The position numbers were made by a program, and so were the translations under genes. A stretch of DNA of 64,000 nt from JBBRWV01 sp038248985 (lineage in GTDB: Bacteria > Planctomycetota > Phycisphaerae > WQYP01), in assembly GCA_038248985.1 (NCBI GenBank), contig JBBRWV010000003.1, positions 1-64,000 on the forward strand. The letters run 5' to 3'. This document shows positions 8,444 to 21,343 of the stretch, piece after piece. The notes below the pieces were generated by a model. The model saw nothing but the letters and a program-made list of their open reading frames with translations, did not search any database and was not told the origin of the DNA. Every line of letters begins with the position of its first letter. The first letter of the stretch is position 1.

Positions 8444-8689
8444 TTACTCCAGGGAGGGGGCGGCGGCGTGGGAGGTGTGAGGCAACGCCTGGGCGAGGAG
8501 GGCGAAAGTTTCAGCGGCGGCTTCGGCATCGAGTTTTTGTATGGCAAAGCCAGCGTGGACGAGGACCCAGTCGCCGACGGCGAGTTCCGGCAGGAGGAGG
8601 GTGCTGACATTCAGGCGATTGCCGTGCATATCGACCAAGGCGGAAGACTCGGTGAGGTGAACGATTTTTGCGGGAACGGCGAGGCACAT
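8444..8689 (-). CDS. hypC: hydrogenase assembly chaperone HypC/HupF
   Basis: 81-residue chaperone that carries the Fe(CN)2CO group with HypD and escorts the large-subunit precursor. The start MCLAVPAKI is the diagnostic HypC N-terminus, in which Cys2 is essential; this fixes the start at ATG 8689 even though the frame is open five codons further upstream. VGDWVLVHAGFAIQKLD is the typical second conserved block. It starts 11 bp downstream of the nickel-permease gene. The C-terminus is slightly extended and rich in Ala/His. Confidence 0.97.
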   Translation of the reverse strand: MCLAVPAKIVHLTESSALVDMHGNRLNVSTLLLPELAVGDWVLVHAGFAIQKLDAEAAAETFALLAQALPHTSHAAAPSLE

Positions 8690-8700
8690 GGATTTGCTCC

Positions 8701-9591
8701 TCAAGGGACGAGAGGTTTCAGGGGCGTGCGGAGGCGCAGGACGAACGCGAGCGTGAAGACGGCGAGGCCGGTGAATGTGGCACCGGCGAGTGCGTAGATC
8801 ACCTCGCGGTAGGAGAAGGCTGCGGAATCGGGCGGCAGTAGCCAGCTCATCGCGTTGTCGTGGGCGGCAAACTCATAGCCATCGGGCATCGAGCTGGCGA
8901 AGGGCAAGGCAATGACGAGGAGGAAGGCCACGACGATTGTTGTGCCGGCGAGACGGCGCGGGGTCAGCGTGGTGAGGCCGGGAGCGGATTTGATATTCAA
9001 GGCGCGGTGAATCAGGATTGTCGCGAGCAGTTCGAGGCATGCGGCGACGGCGTGAATGGAGATCATGCTGGTGGCGAAGCGGGGGAGCTCGACAAGTTGA
9101 TTTTGCGGGCGCAGGAGGGCGACCTCGCCGACGATCAGGGATGCGGCGGCGATGATGGAAAGGACTGCGGAGAGAGCCACTTGAAGATCGCGCGGTTTAT
9201 GGCGAAGCAGCCTTGTGGTGAGCATTACGAGGACCGCGGGCAGCAGGCCCATATTGATGAAGTTGGCACCGAGGGACGTGAGGCCGCCATCGCCGAGGAG
9301 GGCGGCCTGCAGCGTCAGGATGACCGCCATGACCAGGGGCGCGAGTGCCGGACCGAGAACCCAGGCGAGGAGAACGCCCCCGACGAGGTGGGCGCTGGAG
9401 TAGGGGAGGATCGGCAGATTGATCGTTTGGGCGGCAAACACGGCGGCACCCATGATGCCGGCGGTCAGAGTGCGGCGTCGATCAAAGCCGGTACGCCAGA
9501 CGGCCGTGGCGCACGCGGCAATACCCACGGCGGCAATGGTTCCCGTGATCACGGCACAGGCGGGGGTGATGGCTCCGTTTCCTAGATGCAT
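8701..9591 (-). CDS. ECF-type nickel/cobalt transporter, NikM-NikN (CbiM-like) fusion
   Basis: Membrane S-component of an energy-coupling-factor metal transporter, 296 residues. It begins MHLGNGAIT, matching the CbiM/NikM N-terminus where the residue-2 His co-ordinates the metal, and has about six hydrophobic helices (for example LTAGIMGAAVFAAQTINLPI and HLVGGVLLAWVLGP). A C-terminal NikN-like region follows with SMPDGYEF (family PDGxE) and a last membrane helix. Its place between hypE and hypC implies nickel supply for the hydrogenase. The ATPase (NikO) and coupling protein (NikQ) are not in this window, so they must be encoded elsewhere or be shared. The start ATG 9591 restores the residue-2 His. 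Confidence 0.88.
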   Translation of the reverse strand: MHLGNGAITPACAVITGTIAAVGIAACATAVWRTGFDRRRTLTAGIMGAAVFAAQTINLPILPYSSAHLVGGVLLAWVLGPALAPLVMAVILTLQAALLGDGGLTSLGANFINMGLLPAVLVMLTTRLLRHKPRDLQVALSAVLSIIAAASLIVGEVALLRPQNQLVELPRFATSMISIHAVAACLELLATILIHRALNIKSAPGLTTLTPRRLAGTTIVVAFLLVIALPFASSMPDGYEFAAHDNAMSWLLPPDSAAFSYREVIYALAGATFTGLAVFTLAFVLRLRTPLKPLVP

Positions 9592-9624
9592 AAGGCACTC
9601 CATTATATATTTGACGCAGGATGA

Positions 9625-10653
9625 TCAACAGATTCGCGGCAATTGTTCTCCGTACGGTTTGGCGACGATGCGACGCCCGCCGATGGTGGTGCGAATTTCG
9701 CAGAGTCCATCGCGCAGCTCGCCAATGTGTCCGATGGTGACGGCGGATTCAGCAAGCGGATGGGCGCGCATGGCCTGCAACACGCGGTCATGGGCGGCAG
9801 GTGCGACGACGACGACGACCTTGCCTTCGTTGGCGATTTCAAGGGGATCAAGACCGAGCAGGTCGGCGGCGTGTCGGGCTTCGGGGCGGAGAGGGATGTG
9901 TGTTTCGTCGAGCACGACGCGGTAGCCGCTGTGGGTGGCGAGGTCGGCACAGAGGCCTGCGAGGCCACCGCGGGTGGGATCGCGCATGAAGCGGATCTGG
10001 CCGGGTGCGGCGGCGAGAGCGGCGTTGATGAGTGAATTGAGGGGAGCGACATCGCTCTTGACGGGGGTGATCAACTCGGGCATTTCACGGGCCAACATGA
10101 CGGCGAGGCCATGCTCGCCGAGAGGGCCATTGATGATCAGCATGTCTCCCGGTTGAACCTGGGTGGGGCTGAGGATGAGGCCCGCGGGAATGCGACCCAC
10201 GCCGGCGGTCGTGATGAAAATGCCATCAGCTTGGCCGTGGCCGACGACTTTGGTGTCGCCAGTGACGACGGTGACGCCGGCCTTGCGGGCCGTGGCGGCG
10301 ACAGCGTCAAGCACGCGTTCAAGCACGGGTATTGGAAGGCCTTCGCAGAGGACCAGTGACAGGGCGATACCGAGGGGCGTGGCGCCGCAGACGGCGAGAT
10401 CGTTAACGGTGCCGGCGACGGCGAGGTCGCCGATGTTGCCGCCGGGGAATTCGAGCGGTTGGACGACGAAACTATCGATGGTCATGGCGAGGCGGCCGCC
10501 CTGGCCATCGGGCAGGATTGCGGAATCAAGCAATTGATTGAGGACGGCGTTGTCGAGACGGGGCATGATGCATTGGCGCAGAAGTTCATCGGTGAGTTGG
10601 CCACCGCCACCGTGGGCGAGCATGATTCGGGGGGTGCCATGGGGAGTATTCAT
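9625..10653 (-). CDS. hypE: hydrogenase maturation protein HypE
   Basis: PurM-like ATPase that dehydrates the C-terminal thiocarboxamide made by HypF to a thiocyanate, the CN source for the active-site iron. The 342 residues include AHGGGGQLTDELL, LPDGQGGRLAMTIDSFVV, NDLAVCGATPLGIALS, VVTGDTKVV and RDPTRGGLAGL. The essential C-terminal motif PRIC with terminal Cys is intact. The start codon overlaps the hypD stop (ATGA), which implies translational coupling and rules out the longer upstream frame. It is followed 33 bp later by the nickel permease. Confidence 0.97.
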   Translation of the reverse strand: MNTPHGTPRIMLAHGGGGQLTDELLRQCIMPRLDNAVLNQLLDSAILPDGQGGRLAMTIDSFVVQPLEFPGGNIGDLAVAGTVNDLAVCGATPLGIALSLVLCEGLPIPVLERVLDAVAATARKAGVTVVTGDTKVVGHGQADGIFITTAGVGRIPAGLILSPTQVQPGDMLIINGPLGEHGLAVMLAREMPELITPVKSDVAPLNSLINAALAAAPGQIRFMRDPTRGGLAGLCADLATHSGYRVVLDETHIPLRPEARHAADLLGLDPLEIANEGKVVVVVAPAAHDRVLQAMRAHPLAESAVTIGHIGELRDGLCEIRTTIGGRRIVAKPYGEQLPRIC

Positions 10654-11795
10654 GGCGTCACCTGCTGCATGGAGGCGGTCGCAGGGGTGGGTTGTTGGAA
10701 CGACCCGCTCCAGCGTCCGCCGAGACGGGCGTATTTGAAATAGGCCTGGCAGGTACCTTCGGAACTGACCATGCAGGGACCGAGGGGATGGACGGGGGTG
10801 CAACTTCGGCCGAAACTTTTGCAGTCATGGGGTGTGGCGATGCCGGTGATGACTTGGCCGCAGATGCAGCCGGGCAATTCACGCGGGACTGGAAGGGGGA
10901 GGGAAAATTTCTGCTGCGCGTCAAAGGAGTGAAACTCCGGGCGAAGGGCGAGGCCGCTGGAGGGAATAACTCCCAAGCCGCGCCAGCGGACGTCGATGAT
11001 GGTGAATACTTCGTTCAGCAGTTGCTGGGCGACGAGGTTGCCGGCGGGGTTGACGACTTCGGTGTAGTCATTGATCAATTCGGGGCGGTTATCGCGGGCC
11101 ATTTGGGCGAGATGAAGGAGGGCGCGGGCCATGTGGATTTCTTCGAAGCCAGCGATGACGCAGGGAAATTTGTAGAGATCGACGATCGGTCGATAGACTG
11201 CGGAACCGATGACGGCGGAGACGTGGCCGGGACAGAGGAAGCCGTCGATCTGGACGGCACCGGCGGCGAGCAATGCGAGCATCGCGGGCACGACACGTTT
11301 GTGGCTGGCGAGGACGCTGAAGTTGGGAAACGACTGCTGCTTGGCGAGGCGCACGACGGCGGCGGTGGCAGGGGCTGTGGTTTCGAAGCCGACGGCGGCG
11401 AACACGACCTGCCGGGCGGGATGTTGGCGGGCGAGCGTCAGGGCGTCGATGGCGCTGTAAACGACGCGAATGTCGGCACCGCGACTGCGGGCTTGTTCGA
11501 GGGTGCCGCTGCGGCCGGGAACGCGGAGCATGTCGCCGTAGGTGCAGAGAATCAGATCGTCGTGCTGGGCCAGGTACACGAGAGTGTCGATGTCTTCCTG
11601 GGCGGTGACGCAGACGGGGCAACCAGGGCCGCTGAGGAGGGTGACGTTGTCGGGGAGGAGGCTATGGAGGCCGCTACGAAAGGCGCTCATCGTGTGGGTG
11701 CCGCACACTTCCATGAAGCGCAACGGTCGGTGGACGGCGGCGCTGACGGCCGCAAGCTGGGCGAGGCAATCGGAAATTATTGGGGGGCTGGTCAT
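10650..11795 (-). CDS. hypD: hydrogenase maturation protein HypD
   Basis: Iron-sulfur scaffold protein on which, with HypC, the Fe(CN)2CO group is assembled. The 381 residues contain the catalytic CGTHT motif (MEVCGTHTMSAF), GPGCPVCVTAQEDID, GFETTAPATAA, DGFLCPGHVSAVIG and GFEEIHM. The C-terminal cysteines that bind [4Fe-4S] are at CICGQV, HDCKSFGRSCTP, GPCMVSSEGTC. The ATG overlaps the stop of the upstream protease/HypF gene (ATGA), and its own stop overlaps hypE in the same way. Confidence 0.98.
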   Translation of the reverse strand: MTSPPIISDCLAQLAAVSAAVHRPLRFMEVCGTHTMSAFRSGLHSLLPDNVTLLSGPGCPVCVTAQEDIDTLVYLAQHDDLILCTYGDMLRVPGRSGTLEQARSRGADIRVVYSAIDALTLARQHPARQVVFAAVGFETTAPATAAVVRLAKQQSFPNFSVLASHKRVVPAMLALLAAGAVQIDGFLCPGHVSAVIGSAVYRPIVDLYKFPCVIAGFEEIHMARALLHLAQMARDNRPELINDYTEVVNPAGNLVAQQLLNEVFTIIDVRWRGLGVIPSSGLALRPEFHSFDAQQKFSLPLPVPRELPGCICGQVITGIATPHDCKSFGRSCTPVHPLGPCMVSSEGTCQAYFKYARLGGRWSGSFQQPTPATASMQQVTP

Positions 11796-14683
11796 GCGTG
11801 GGCTTTGTGCCTTTCGCTGAAAATGCGAGCGGCAATGGCGGCTTGTCCGTAGGCGATGCCACCGTCATTGGGGGGAACGAGCTGATGTGTGAGGACCTGG
11901 AGTTTGTGTGCCTGCAGGATGTGTGAAAGGGCATCGGTGAGCAGAGTGTTGCAGAAGACGCCGCCGGAGAGACCAACGATGGACACCTGGTGCGTGATGG
12001 CGAGGCGATGGACGAGTTCGGAAAAACCCAGGGCGAGTTGATCGTGGAAGGCGCGGGCGAGCAGGGTCGTGGACACGCCTTGTTGACGGCCTTCGACGAG
12101 CGCTTTGAAAAGCGGGGCGAAACTGAGTTCGATGAGGCCGGTAGAAGATTCTTGAATGGACCAGCTGGGGGGGAATGGTGAGTGACCGGAGACGTCGGCA
12201 CTGGCTGCGGCTTCAAGGGTTTGGGCGGCCTGGCCTTCGTAGCTGTTCACGGCACACAGGCCGAGAATTGCGGCAGCGCCATCGAAGAGGCGTCCTGTGC
12301 TGCTGGACCAGGGACAACGGAAGCCGCGTGAGATCATGGCGGCGAGACTTGCGAGCTCGGCAGAGTCGGGGAAGAGCAGGTGGGTGATCGGCAGGTCAAG
12401 GAAGGCCTCGCCGTATGCAGCGTAGAGCAGGCTGAGGGCGGCGCGGTCAGGGTGTTTTGCGGCGGCATCGCCACCGGGCAGACGAAGGGGCTTGAGCCGG
12501 GCGACACGTTGGAAGCGCGCGTGGCGAACAAGAAACACCTCGCCGCCCCAGATCGTGCCATCGGCGCCAAAGCCTGAACCATCGCAGACGAGGGCCAGGG
12601 CGGGTGGGGCCGCGGGGCTGAAGGCGCCGGACTCGGTCAAAACTGCGGCGGCGTGGGCCTGGTGATGCTGCACGCCGATCAAGGGAACTTGCCAACGCGC
12701 GGCGAGCTGCACGGCAAAAGTGGTGCTGAGATAAGCGGGGTGCAGGTCATGGGCGACAAATTGTGGTGTGACGGAAAAGAGACGAAGCAGGTCGTCAATC
12801 GCCTGTTGGAAATGGGTGAATGCGACGGCGTTGCTCAGATCGCCGAGATGCTGGCTGAGGATGACCTCGCCTTGGCGCAGCACCGCCACCGTGTCTTTCA
12901 GTTCCGCACCGACGCAGAGGCCGGCGATTTCCGTGGAGGTTCCGGCAAGCGGCAGGGGGGCAGGAACGAATCCCCGCGAACGACGAATGGGCAGGGGCGT
13001 TTTCTCCTGGCCACGATCAAGGAGAACGGAGTCATCGACACAACGCTGAATCGGACGGTCGTGGAGCAACAGGCCGTCAGCGAGTGGACCAAGACGGGAC
13101 AGGGCCTCGGCGTTATCGATAACGAGTGGTTCGTCGGTCTGGTTGCCGCTGGTCATGACCAGGGCGGGGAGAGTTGGAAGGCGTTTGCGCAAGGCATCCC
13201 AGAGCAGATGATGAAGCGGGGTATACGCCAGCATGACGCCGAGGCGGTGATTTCCGGGGGCGACGGCGGGGGCGATGAGGCCGCTATCCTGGCGCGGGGC
13301 CAAGACGATGGGAGCGCGGGGACTGGTGAGTTCGCGGACGGCGGGGTGTGAAAGTCGTACGAGTTGGTGAGCTGCGGCGAGATCGGGGACCATGAGGGCA
13401 AACGGCTTTTGATCACGGTGCTTGCGCAGGCGGAGGCGGGAAACGGCGACGTGGTTATCGGCGCGCACGGCGAGGTGAAATCCGCCGAGGCCTTTGAGGG
13501 CAACGATTTGGCCGGCGAGGATCTGAGCCACGGCGGCGTCGATGGCCTCTTGGCCGACGGGGTGTCCGGAGGAGGAGGGCGGCGGAGAAACATCCAGAAA
13601 GGTGAGAGTGGGACCGCATTGCGGACAGCAAGTGGGCTGGGCGTGAAAGCGCCGATCGGTCGGATTCTCATATTCACGCCGACACTGATCACACAGTGAG
13701 AAGTCTGCCATCGTGGTATTCGCCCGGTCGTAGGGCACGTTGCGAATGATGCTGAACCGCGGGCCACAGTGGGTGCAGTTCACGAGCGCGTGCGTGAAAC
13801 GACGATCTTGAACATTTCGCATCTCGAGCAAACACGAGGGACAGGCGGCCGTGTCGATGGCGACGTCCGCAGAGGCGTGGGGCGAGGCTATGCTATCGAG
13901 CACGCGAAAGGTTGATTCGGATTTCGCGATTGGAATACGCTCTCGGGAGAGGGCCTTCACTTGTGCCAGCGGAGGTTGATCGGCATGGAACATGCGTTCG
14001 AATTGATTCAGGGGGCGCGACGTGCCCTGCACTTCGATCCACACGCCGGCACCGTCGTTGAGCACGGAGCCGGTCACGCCGGCGCTGTTGGCGATACGAT
14101 GCACGAAGGGTCGAAAGCCCACGCCTTGCACCTGGCCACGGACACGCCAACGCCATCGGGAGAGTGTTGGATTCTCCGGATCTGCTGTTTCGGCGGGCTG
14201 GGGGTTTTGCCATGTGGCCACATTTTGGAGGGTCAGCGACACCGCTTCATTTACCGCGTGCGTCACGAGGGGAGAAAGCGAATTACCGAGGGCAAACGAG
14301 TCGGCGCCAATCGTCACCGTCACGGCGCGCGGCACATGACCATAGAGTTGTTGCGTCCATCCCAGCAATTGGCCGGGCGTCATGTGATGGCCCAGCGTTC
14401 CCAGATTGCACGTTTCGGCATCGAGATATTCCCAATGCACTTCCCCCGCAGGGTGCTGACATGAGGCATCGATGAAAACCGCGAGGGATGCCTCATGCAC
14501 CGCGGCGCAATGTTCAGGAAGCAGTTGATGGGTGGTGAGGCAAACAGCACCGCGCGCAGAGAGCTCTTTTTCCAGGGCATGCACGGCGACGGCACCGACG
14601 CCATCATCGGCGCGCAACGTATTGCCGATGCCCATCACCAGCACGCCGGTTGCGTCGAGCGTCTCAGTCACGTCGCACTTCAT
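11792..14683 (-). CDS. hypF: fusion of [NiFe]-hydrogenase maturation endopeptidase (HyaD/HoxW type) and carbamoyltransferase HypF
   Basis: 963 residues, longer than stand-alone HypF (about 750). Residues 14-155 form an M52-type maturation protease: VLVMGIGNTLRADDGVG (Asp26/27), AVFIDASCQ (Asp72) and GHHMTPGQLL (His99/100) supply the three expected nickel-probing ligands. It removes the C-terminal peptide of the large subunit once Ni is inserted. From about 176 a complete HypF follows: acylphosphatase RGQVQGVGFRPFVHR, four CxxC zinc pairs (CPSC, CTHC, CDQC, CPQC), a YrdC-like domain and a Kae1/TobZ-like domain with HHQAHAAAVL and CDGSGFGADGTIWGGE. HypF makes the carbamoyl precursor of the cyanide ligands. 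ATG 14683 overlaps the hoxH end by 20 bp; ATG 14704 is an alternative. Confidence 0.95.
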   Translation of the reverse strand: MKCDVTETLDATGVLVMGIGNTLRADDGVGAVAVHALEKELSARGAVCLTTHQLLPEHCAAVHEASLAVFIDASCQHPAGEVHWEYLDAETCNLGTLGHHMTPGQLLGWTQQLYGHVPRAVTVTIGADSFALGNSLSPLVTHAVNEAVSLTLQNVATWQNPQPAETADPENPTLSRWRWRVRGQVQGVGFRPFVHRIANSAGVTGSVLNDGAGVWIEVQGTSRPLNQFERMFHADQPPLAQVKALSRERIPIAKSESTFRVLDSIASPHASADVAIDTAACPSCLLEMRNVQDRRFTHALVNCTHCGPRFSIIRNVPYDRANTTMADFSLCDQCRREYENPTDRRFHAQPTCCPQCGPTLTFLDVSPPPSSSGHPVGQEAIDAAVAQILAGQIVALKGLGGFHLAVRADNHVAVSRLRLRKHRDQKPFALMVPDLAAAHQLVRLSHPAVRELTSPRAPIVLAPRQDSGLIAPAVAPGNHRLGVMLAYTPLHHLLWDALRKRLPTLPALVMTSGNQTDEPLVIDNAEALSRLGPLADGLLLHDRPIQRCVDDSVLLDRGQEKTPLPIRRSRGFVPAPLPLAGTSTEIAGLCVGAELKDTVAVLRQGEVILSQHLGDLSNAVAFTHFQQAIDDLLRLFSVTPQFVAHDLHPAYLSTTFAVQLAARWQVPLIGVQHHQAHAAAVLTESGAFSPAAPPALALVCDGSGFGADGTIWGGEVFLVRHARFQRVARLKPLRLPGGDAAAKHPDRAALSLLYAAYGEAFLDLPITHLLFPDSAELASLAAMISRGFRCPWSSSTGRLFDGAAAILGLCAVNSYEGQAAQTLEAAASADVSGHSPFPPSWSIQESSTGLIELSFAPLFKALVEGRQQGVSTTLLARAFHDQLALGFSELVHRLAITHQVSIVGLSGGVFCNTLLTDALSHILQAHKLQVLTHQLVPPNDGGIAYGQAAIAARIFSERHKAHA

Positions 14684-16094
14684 CGACGATCCGTCCTTCC
14701 GCATCGTGCAGCTCAATGTGCAACGCCATCTGCCCCAGGGCATGTGTGGAGCACGAGAGGCACGGATCAAAGCATCGCACGACCGCCTCGACGCGGTTGA
14801 GCATTCCTTCGTTCAGCTTGTTGCCATCGACGAAGCGCTCCGCCACTTGCCGGACGCCGCGACTGATGGCGAGGTTGTTGTGGCCGGTGGCGATGATGAG
14901 GTTGGCCCAGACCATCTGGCCATTGCGGTCAATCTTGTAGTGGTGGATCAGCGTGCCGCGCGGCGCTTCGGAGATACCGACGCCCTCCAGTCGATTGGGG
15001 CGGGCGCGGGCGCGGACGAAGGGGTCGAGGATGTCGGGGGCTTCGAGCAGGCCCTGCATGACTTCGAGCGCGTTGATGATTTCAATCAAGCGTGCCCAGT
15101 GAAAATGGAAACTGCTGGCAGCGGGCCAACCGGCGCGCAGGCGGAATATTTCGAGTTCCGCATCCGCGAGCGGGGTGCCGCAGCGGTCAATGACGTTCAA
15201 GCGGGCCAGTGGTCCCACCCGATAGAGTCCCGCCGGATAGCCGCCGGGCAGGTAGTAGGGGAACTTCAGGTAGGACCAGTTTTCGACGGCCTCGCCGATA
15301 AATTTCTGATAGTCGTTGGCGTGAATGTTGTCAGCCACGATATTTCCATCGGCATCGACAAATCGCAAGACGCCGTCGTATTGTTCGAGCAAGCCTTCGG
15401 GGCTGACGGTGCCCATGTAGAGGCTGGGGAAATTGGCGAATGATTCGATTTCCGCGGTGAAGCATTCGATCACGGTTTTGAACCAATCAATGGTGCGGCG
15501 GGCGATTGCCATCGCCTGCGGAATTTCCTTAGCGATTCGATCGCGGCGCTCGGCACCCAAGGGGTCTGAGACGCCGCCGGCCACGACCCATGCGGGATGG
15601 ATGCGTTTTCCGCCCAGCAGGGCAATGATTTCCTGACCGAAGCGACGAAGGGCCACGCCGTCGCGCAGCAGTTCGGGGTGTTTCTGGGCCAGGCCGACAA
15701 CATTGCGAATGGCCGGATCGGCATCCATGCCCAGCATGAGGTCCGGGCTGGTGAGGTGGAAGAAGGAAAGTGCATGAGATTGCACGAGTTGGGCCAGGTG
15801 CATCAGTTTGCGCAGCTTTACGGCAGTGGGCGGAATTTCGACGGCGAGGAGGGCATCGCACGCTTTGGCGGAAGCCATCAAATGGCTGACCGGGCAAATG
15901 CCGCAGATGCGGGCCATGATGGAGGGCATTTCGGTCAGAGGGCGGCCTTCGACGAATTTTTCAAAGCCGCGAAACTGAGTGACATGGAATTGCGCATCAA
16001 CGAGTTTGCCATGAGCATCCAGTTGCAGCGTGATTTTGCCGTGTCCTTCAATACGGGTGACGGGATCAATCGTGATGGTGCGAGTGGCAGACAT
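14664..16094 (-). CDS. hoxH: [NiFe] hydrogenase large subunit, group 3 (HoxH-like)
   Basis: 476-residue catalytic subunit of a cytosolic NAD(P)-linked hydrogenase. The L1 motif [10 protein letters not shown] gives Cys64/Cys67 and the L2 motif [14 protein letters not shown] gives Cys445/Cys448, the four Ni-Fe ligands. The N-terminal [12 protein letters not shown] is also typical. About 25 residues follow His451 (ending DEVRRD), resembling group-3d HoxH precursors that need proteolytic trimming, consistent with the protease domain in the next gene. The gene starts 56 bp after hoxY, and its end overlaps the protease/HypF gene. Assignment to group 3d versus a related bifurcating subgroup needs phylogeny. 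Confidence 0.95.
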   Translation of the reverse strand: MSATRTITIDPVTRIEGHGKITLQLDAHGKLVDAQFHVTQFRGFEKFVEGRPLTEMPSIMARICGICPVSHLMASAKACDALLAVEIPPTAVKLRKLMHLAQLVQSHALSFFHLTSPDLMLGMDADPAIRNVVGLAQKHPELLRDGVALRRFGQEIIALLGGKRIHPAWVVAGGVSDPLGAERRDRIAKEIPQAMAIARRTIDWFKTVIECFTAEIESFANFPSLYMGTVSPEGLLEQYDGVLRFVDADGNIVADNIHANDYQKFIGEAVENWSYLKFPYYLPGGYPAGLYRVGPLARLNVIDRCGTPLADAELEIFRLRAGWPAASSFHFHWARLIEIINALEVMQGLLEAPDILDPFVRARARPNRLEGVGISEAPRGTLIHHYKIDRNGQMVWANLIIATGHNNLAISRGVRQVAERFVDGNKLNEGMLNRVEAVVRCFDPCLSCSTHALGQMALHIELHDAEGRIVDEVRRD

Positions 16095-16150
16095 CGAGAC
16101 ATCTCACTTCTGGGGCGCGGGCCCCGTTTTGCAACGATGCCAGGTGGGCA

Positions 16151-16699
16151 TCACATACCGAACCGCGTCAGCAAGCTGGGGTTGGGGATGCGGCCGGCCA
16201 GCAATTCGGTCAGCACGTAAAGGATGGCTTCGGCGGGTGGCGGGCAACCCGGCACAAATACATCCACAGAAACCAGTTCATGAATTGGCCGGGCCCGGCG
16301 TTGTAGCACCGGAATCTGTACCGTGGGACGGCGTGAGACGCCCGTGGCCGGCGGATAGTCCGCGTTTTCGTCGTAGGCGCGGGCGAAGAGTTGCTCAGTT
16401 TTGAAGGGGTTGCGCATGCCCGGCACGTTGGACGTCACCGCGCAATCGCCCAGCGATACGAGGATCTTGGTGCGAGCGCGAATCTTTTGAATCTTGTGCA
16501 AATCTTCTGAGCTGCTGACGGCGCCCTCGACCAGCGTGACGTCCACCCCTTCGGGAAACTCCTTGATATCCATGAGCGGCGAGCAGACCAGATCGACCAT
16601 GCCTAGCACATCGAGCAGGCGTTCATCGAGATCGAGCAGGGACATGTGGCATCCGGAGCATCCATCCAACCAGGCTGTCGCAATGCGTGGCTTAGCCAT
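16151..16699 (-). CDS. hoxY: [NiFe] hydrogenase small subunit (HoxY-like)
   Basis: 182-residue small subunit carrying the proximal [4Fe-4S] cluster between the diaphorase part and the active site. Cluster cysteines are visible in WLDGCSGCHMS, LGDCAVTSN and VPGCPPPAEAI. It is short, as in soluble group-3 enzymes, with no Tat signal and no medial or distal clusters, so it is cytosolic. Its start overlaps the hoxU end by 8 bp. Confidence 0.96.
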   Translation of the reverse strand: MAKPRIATAWLDGCSGCHMSLLDLDERLLDVLGMVDLVCSPLMDIKEFPEGVDVTLVEGAVSSSEDLHKIQKIRARTKILVSLGDCAVTSNVPGMRNPFKTEQLFARAYDENADYPPATGVSRRPTVQIPVLQRRARPIHELVSVDVFVPGCPPPAEAILYVLTELLAGRIPNPSLLTRFGM

Positions 16700-17401
16700 T
16701 CCATTTCTCCCGCATGATGGTCAGATAGGGCAGGAATTGCCGGCGTTTCCGCATACCTGCCACGCTGGTGCCTTTTTGTGAGAGTGCACCGGTGGGGCAA
16801 ACGTGGACGCACTTGGCACAACTGGTGCAGGACGGGGATTCACCCCACGGCTGGGCCATGTCCGTGATCACCAACGACTCAATGCCGCGGCCGGAGACAT
16901 CCCATGTGTGCGCCCCTTCGACTTCATCGCAGACACGCACGCACCGGCCACAGAGAATGCAGCGGTTGTGATCTTTGCGGAACAGATCGTGGGAGCTATC
17001 CACGGGGAGAATTGGATAGCGGTAGGGCAAGCCGATATGGGTGATGCCCAATTTTTGGGCCAGCTCCTGCAATTCGCAATGGCCATTCGACACGCATACC
17101 GAGCAGATGTGGTTCCGCTCGGAGAAAAGCAGCTCGATGATCATGCGGCGATAATTCTCCAGCCGGGGAGAGTTCGTCACTACCTCCATGCCCTGTGCGG
17201 CCAGCGTTACGCAGGCGGGAAGGAGACGATTGATGCCTTTTACTTCGACCAGGCACAGGCGGCAGGCCCCGACGCCGGTAAGGCCCTCGAGAAAGCAGAG
17301 GGTGGGGATGAATATGCCATGCCGCCGTGCGACCGAGAGCAAGGTTTCATCGGCGTCGGCGTCGATATAGCGACCATCCATCATGAGCACGATTTTTGCG
17401 G

Positions 17402-17405
<4 letters not shown>
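16692..17405 (-). CDS. hoxU: hydrogenase diaphorase small subunit (HoxU-like iron-sulfur protein)
   Basis: 237 residues, NuoG N-terminal type. Cluster motifs in order are an N-terminal plant-type [2Fe-2S] (PTLCFLEGLTGVGACRLCLVE ... LLPAC, described by its Cys spacing), the His/Cys-ligated [4Fe-4S] (HICSVCVSNGHCELQ), and two ferredoxin-type [4Fe-4S] sites (CILCGRCVRVCDE and CTSCAKCVHVCPTG). It relays electrons from the flavin subunit to HoxY. ATGA overlap with the upstream hoxF/gltD gene and 8-bp overlap with hoxY support one transcript. No formate-dehydrogenase-like or NuoG C-terminal domain is attached. Confidence 0.96.
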
Positions 17406-20601
<3,196 letters not shown>

Positions 20602-20605
<4 letters not shown>

Positions 20606-21138
20606 GCGGGCGTTCCTTTCTTCTGCCGCAGTTTTTCCACTGCGGCCAGAACTCTTTGGCGATTCATCTGACCGCTGATTTCTCCGTCGAGATCAACTAC
20701 GGGGGCCATGGCGCACTGGCCGAAGCAGGCAACGGTGCGCAGTGTGACCTTGTTGTCGCGGGTGGTGAGGGAGAGGTGTTCACTGTCTTCAGCGGACGGC
20801 TCGGGAAAATCGAGACCGCCTTTGAGGGTGTCGAGCAGGATGCGGCTGCCACGGGTGTGGCAGGCTGTGCCGCGGCAGACGGTGACGGTGTGTTCACCCT
20901 GGGGGCGGAGATTGAAGAAGGAATAGAAGCTGACGACGCTGAAAATTTGGGACAGGGGCAACTTCATGGCTTGGGCTACGGCCAGAAGGGTGGAATTCGC
21001 TAAATAGTTGTGAGGCTCGGCTTTTTGGAGTATTTCGAGCACGCTGAGGACGGCACCGGGGCGGCCACGGTGGGACGCGACGGCCTGCTCCACGAAAGAC
21101 GAACCGATCACCGCTTTGGGATGTAGGTCGTCGAGCAC
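20602..21138 (-). CDS. hoxE: NuoE-like [2Fe-2S] subunit of the hydrogenase (HoxE/HydC)
   Basis: 178-residue thioredoxin-fold subunit. The [2Fe-2S] ligands are in VTVCRGTACHTRGS and VACFGQCAMAPVV, and SVVSFYSFFNLRP matches the NuoE core. It is the first gene of the hydrogenase cassette. A longer frame from ATG 21180 exists, but GTG 21138 is preceded by GGGGAGG with 5 nt spacing, and conserved sequence starts only after it, so GTG is chosen. The stop overlaps the hoxF ATG. Confidence 0.94.
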
Positions 21139-21343
21139 AGTCGCCTCCCCTTTATGACAAAGATGATTTCTACACGGCATGAAAATGATGAATCTGCCGC
21201 AAGCTACGACAAAGTATGGTCAATCCTTCAGAAGAATACAAGACTAAATAGCCTTAATTTTGTTGGTGAGCATGATACCGGGGTATTGGTGGAAAAATGT
21301 GTGCATTTGTGGCGGCAAAGAGGGGTGAAGTGGCGTTTTTGAC
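21139..21343. promoter_or_regulatory. upstream region of the hydrogenase cassette
   Basis: 205 bp, clearly more AT-rich than its surroundings, between hoxE (leftward) and the end of the glycosidase gene. It should hold the promoter of the whole hydrogenase transcript. I could not find a convincing sigma54 (GG-N10-GC) element or FNR box by eye. The ribosome-binding site GGGGAGG lies at 21144-21150. Confidence 0.4.

Noticed and set aside
21139..21343. Sigma54 or FNR control element for the hydrogenase cassette
   Set aside because: No GG-N10-GC or TTGAT-N4-ATCAA match on reading the region; TTGACTCAA at about 21340 is too short and lies at the neighbouring gene's end.
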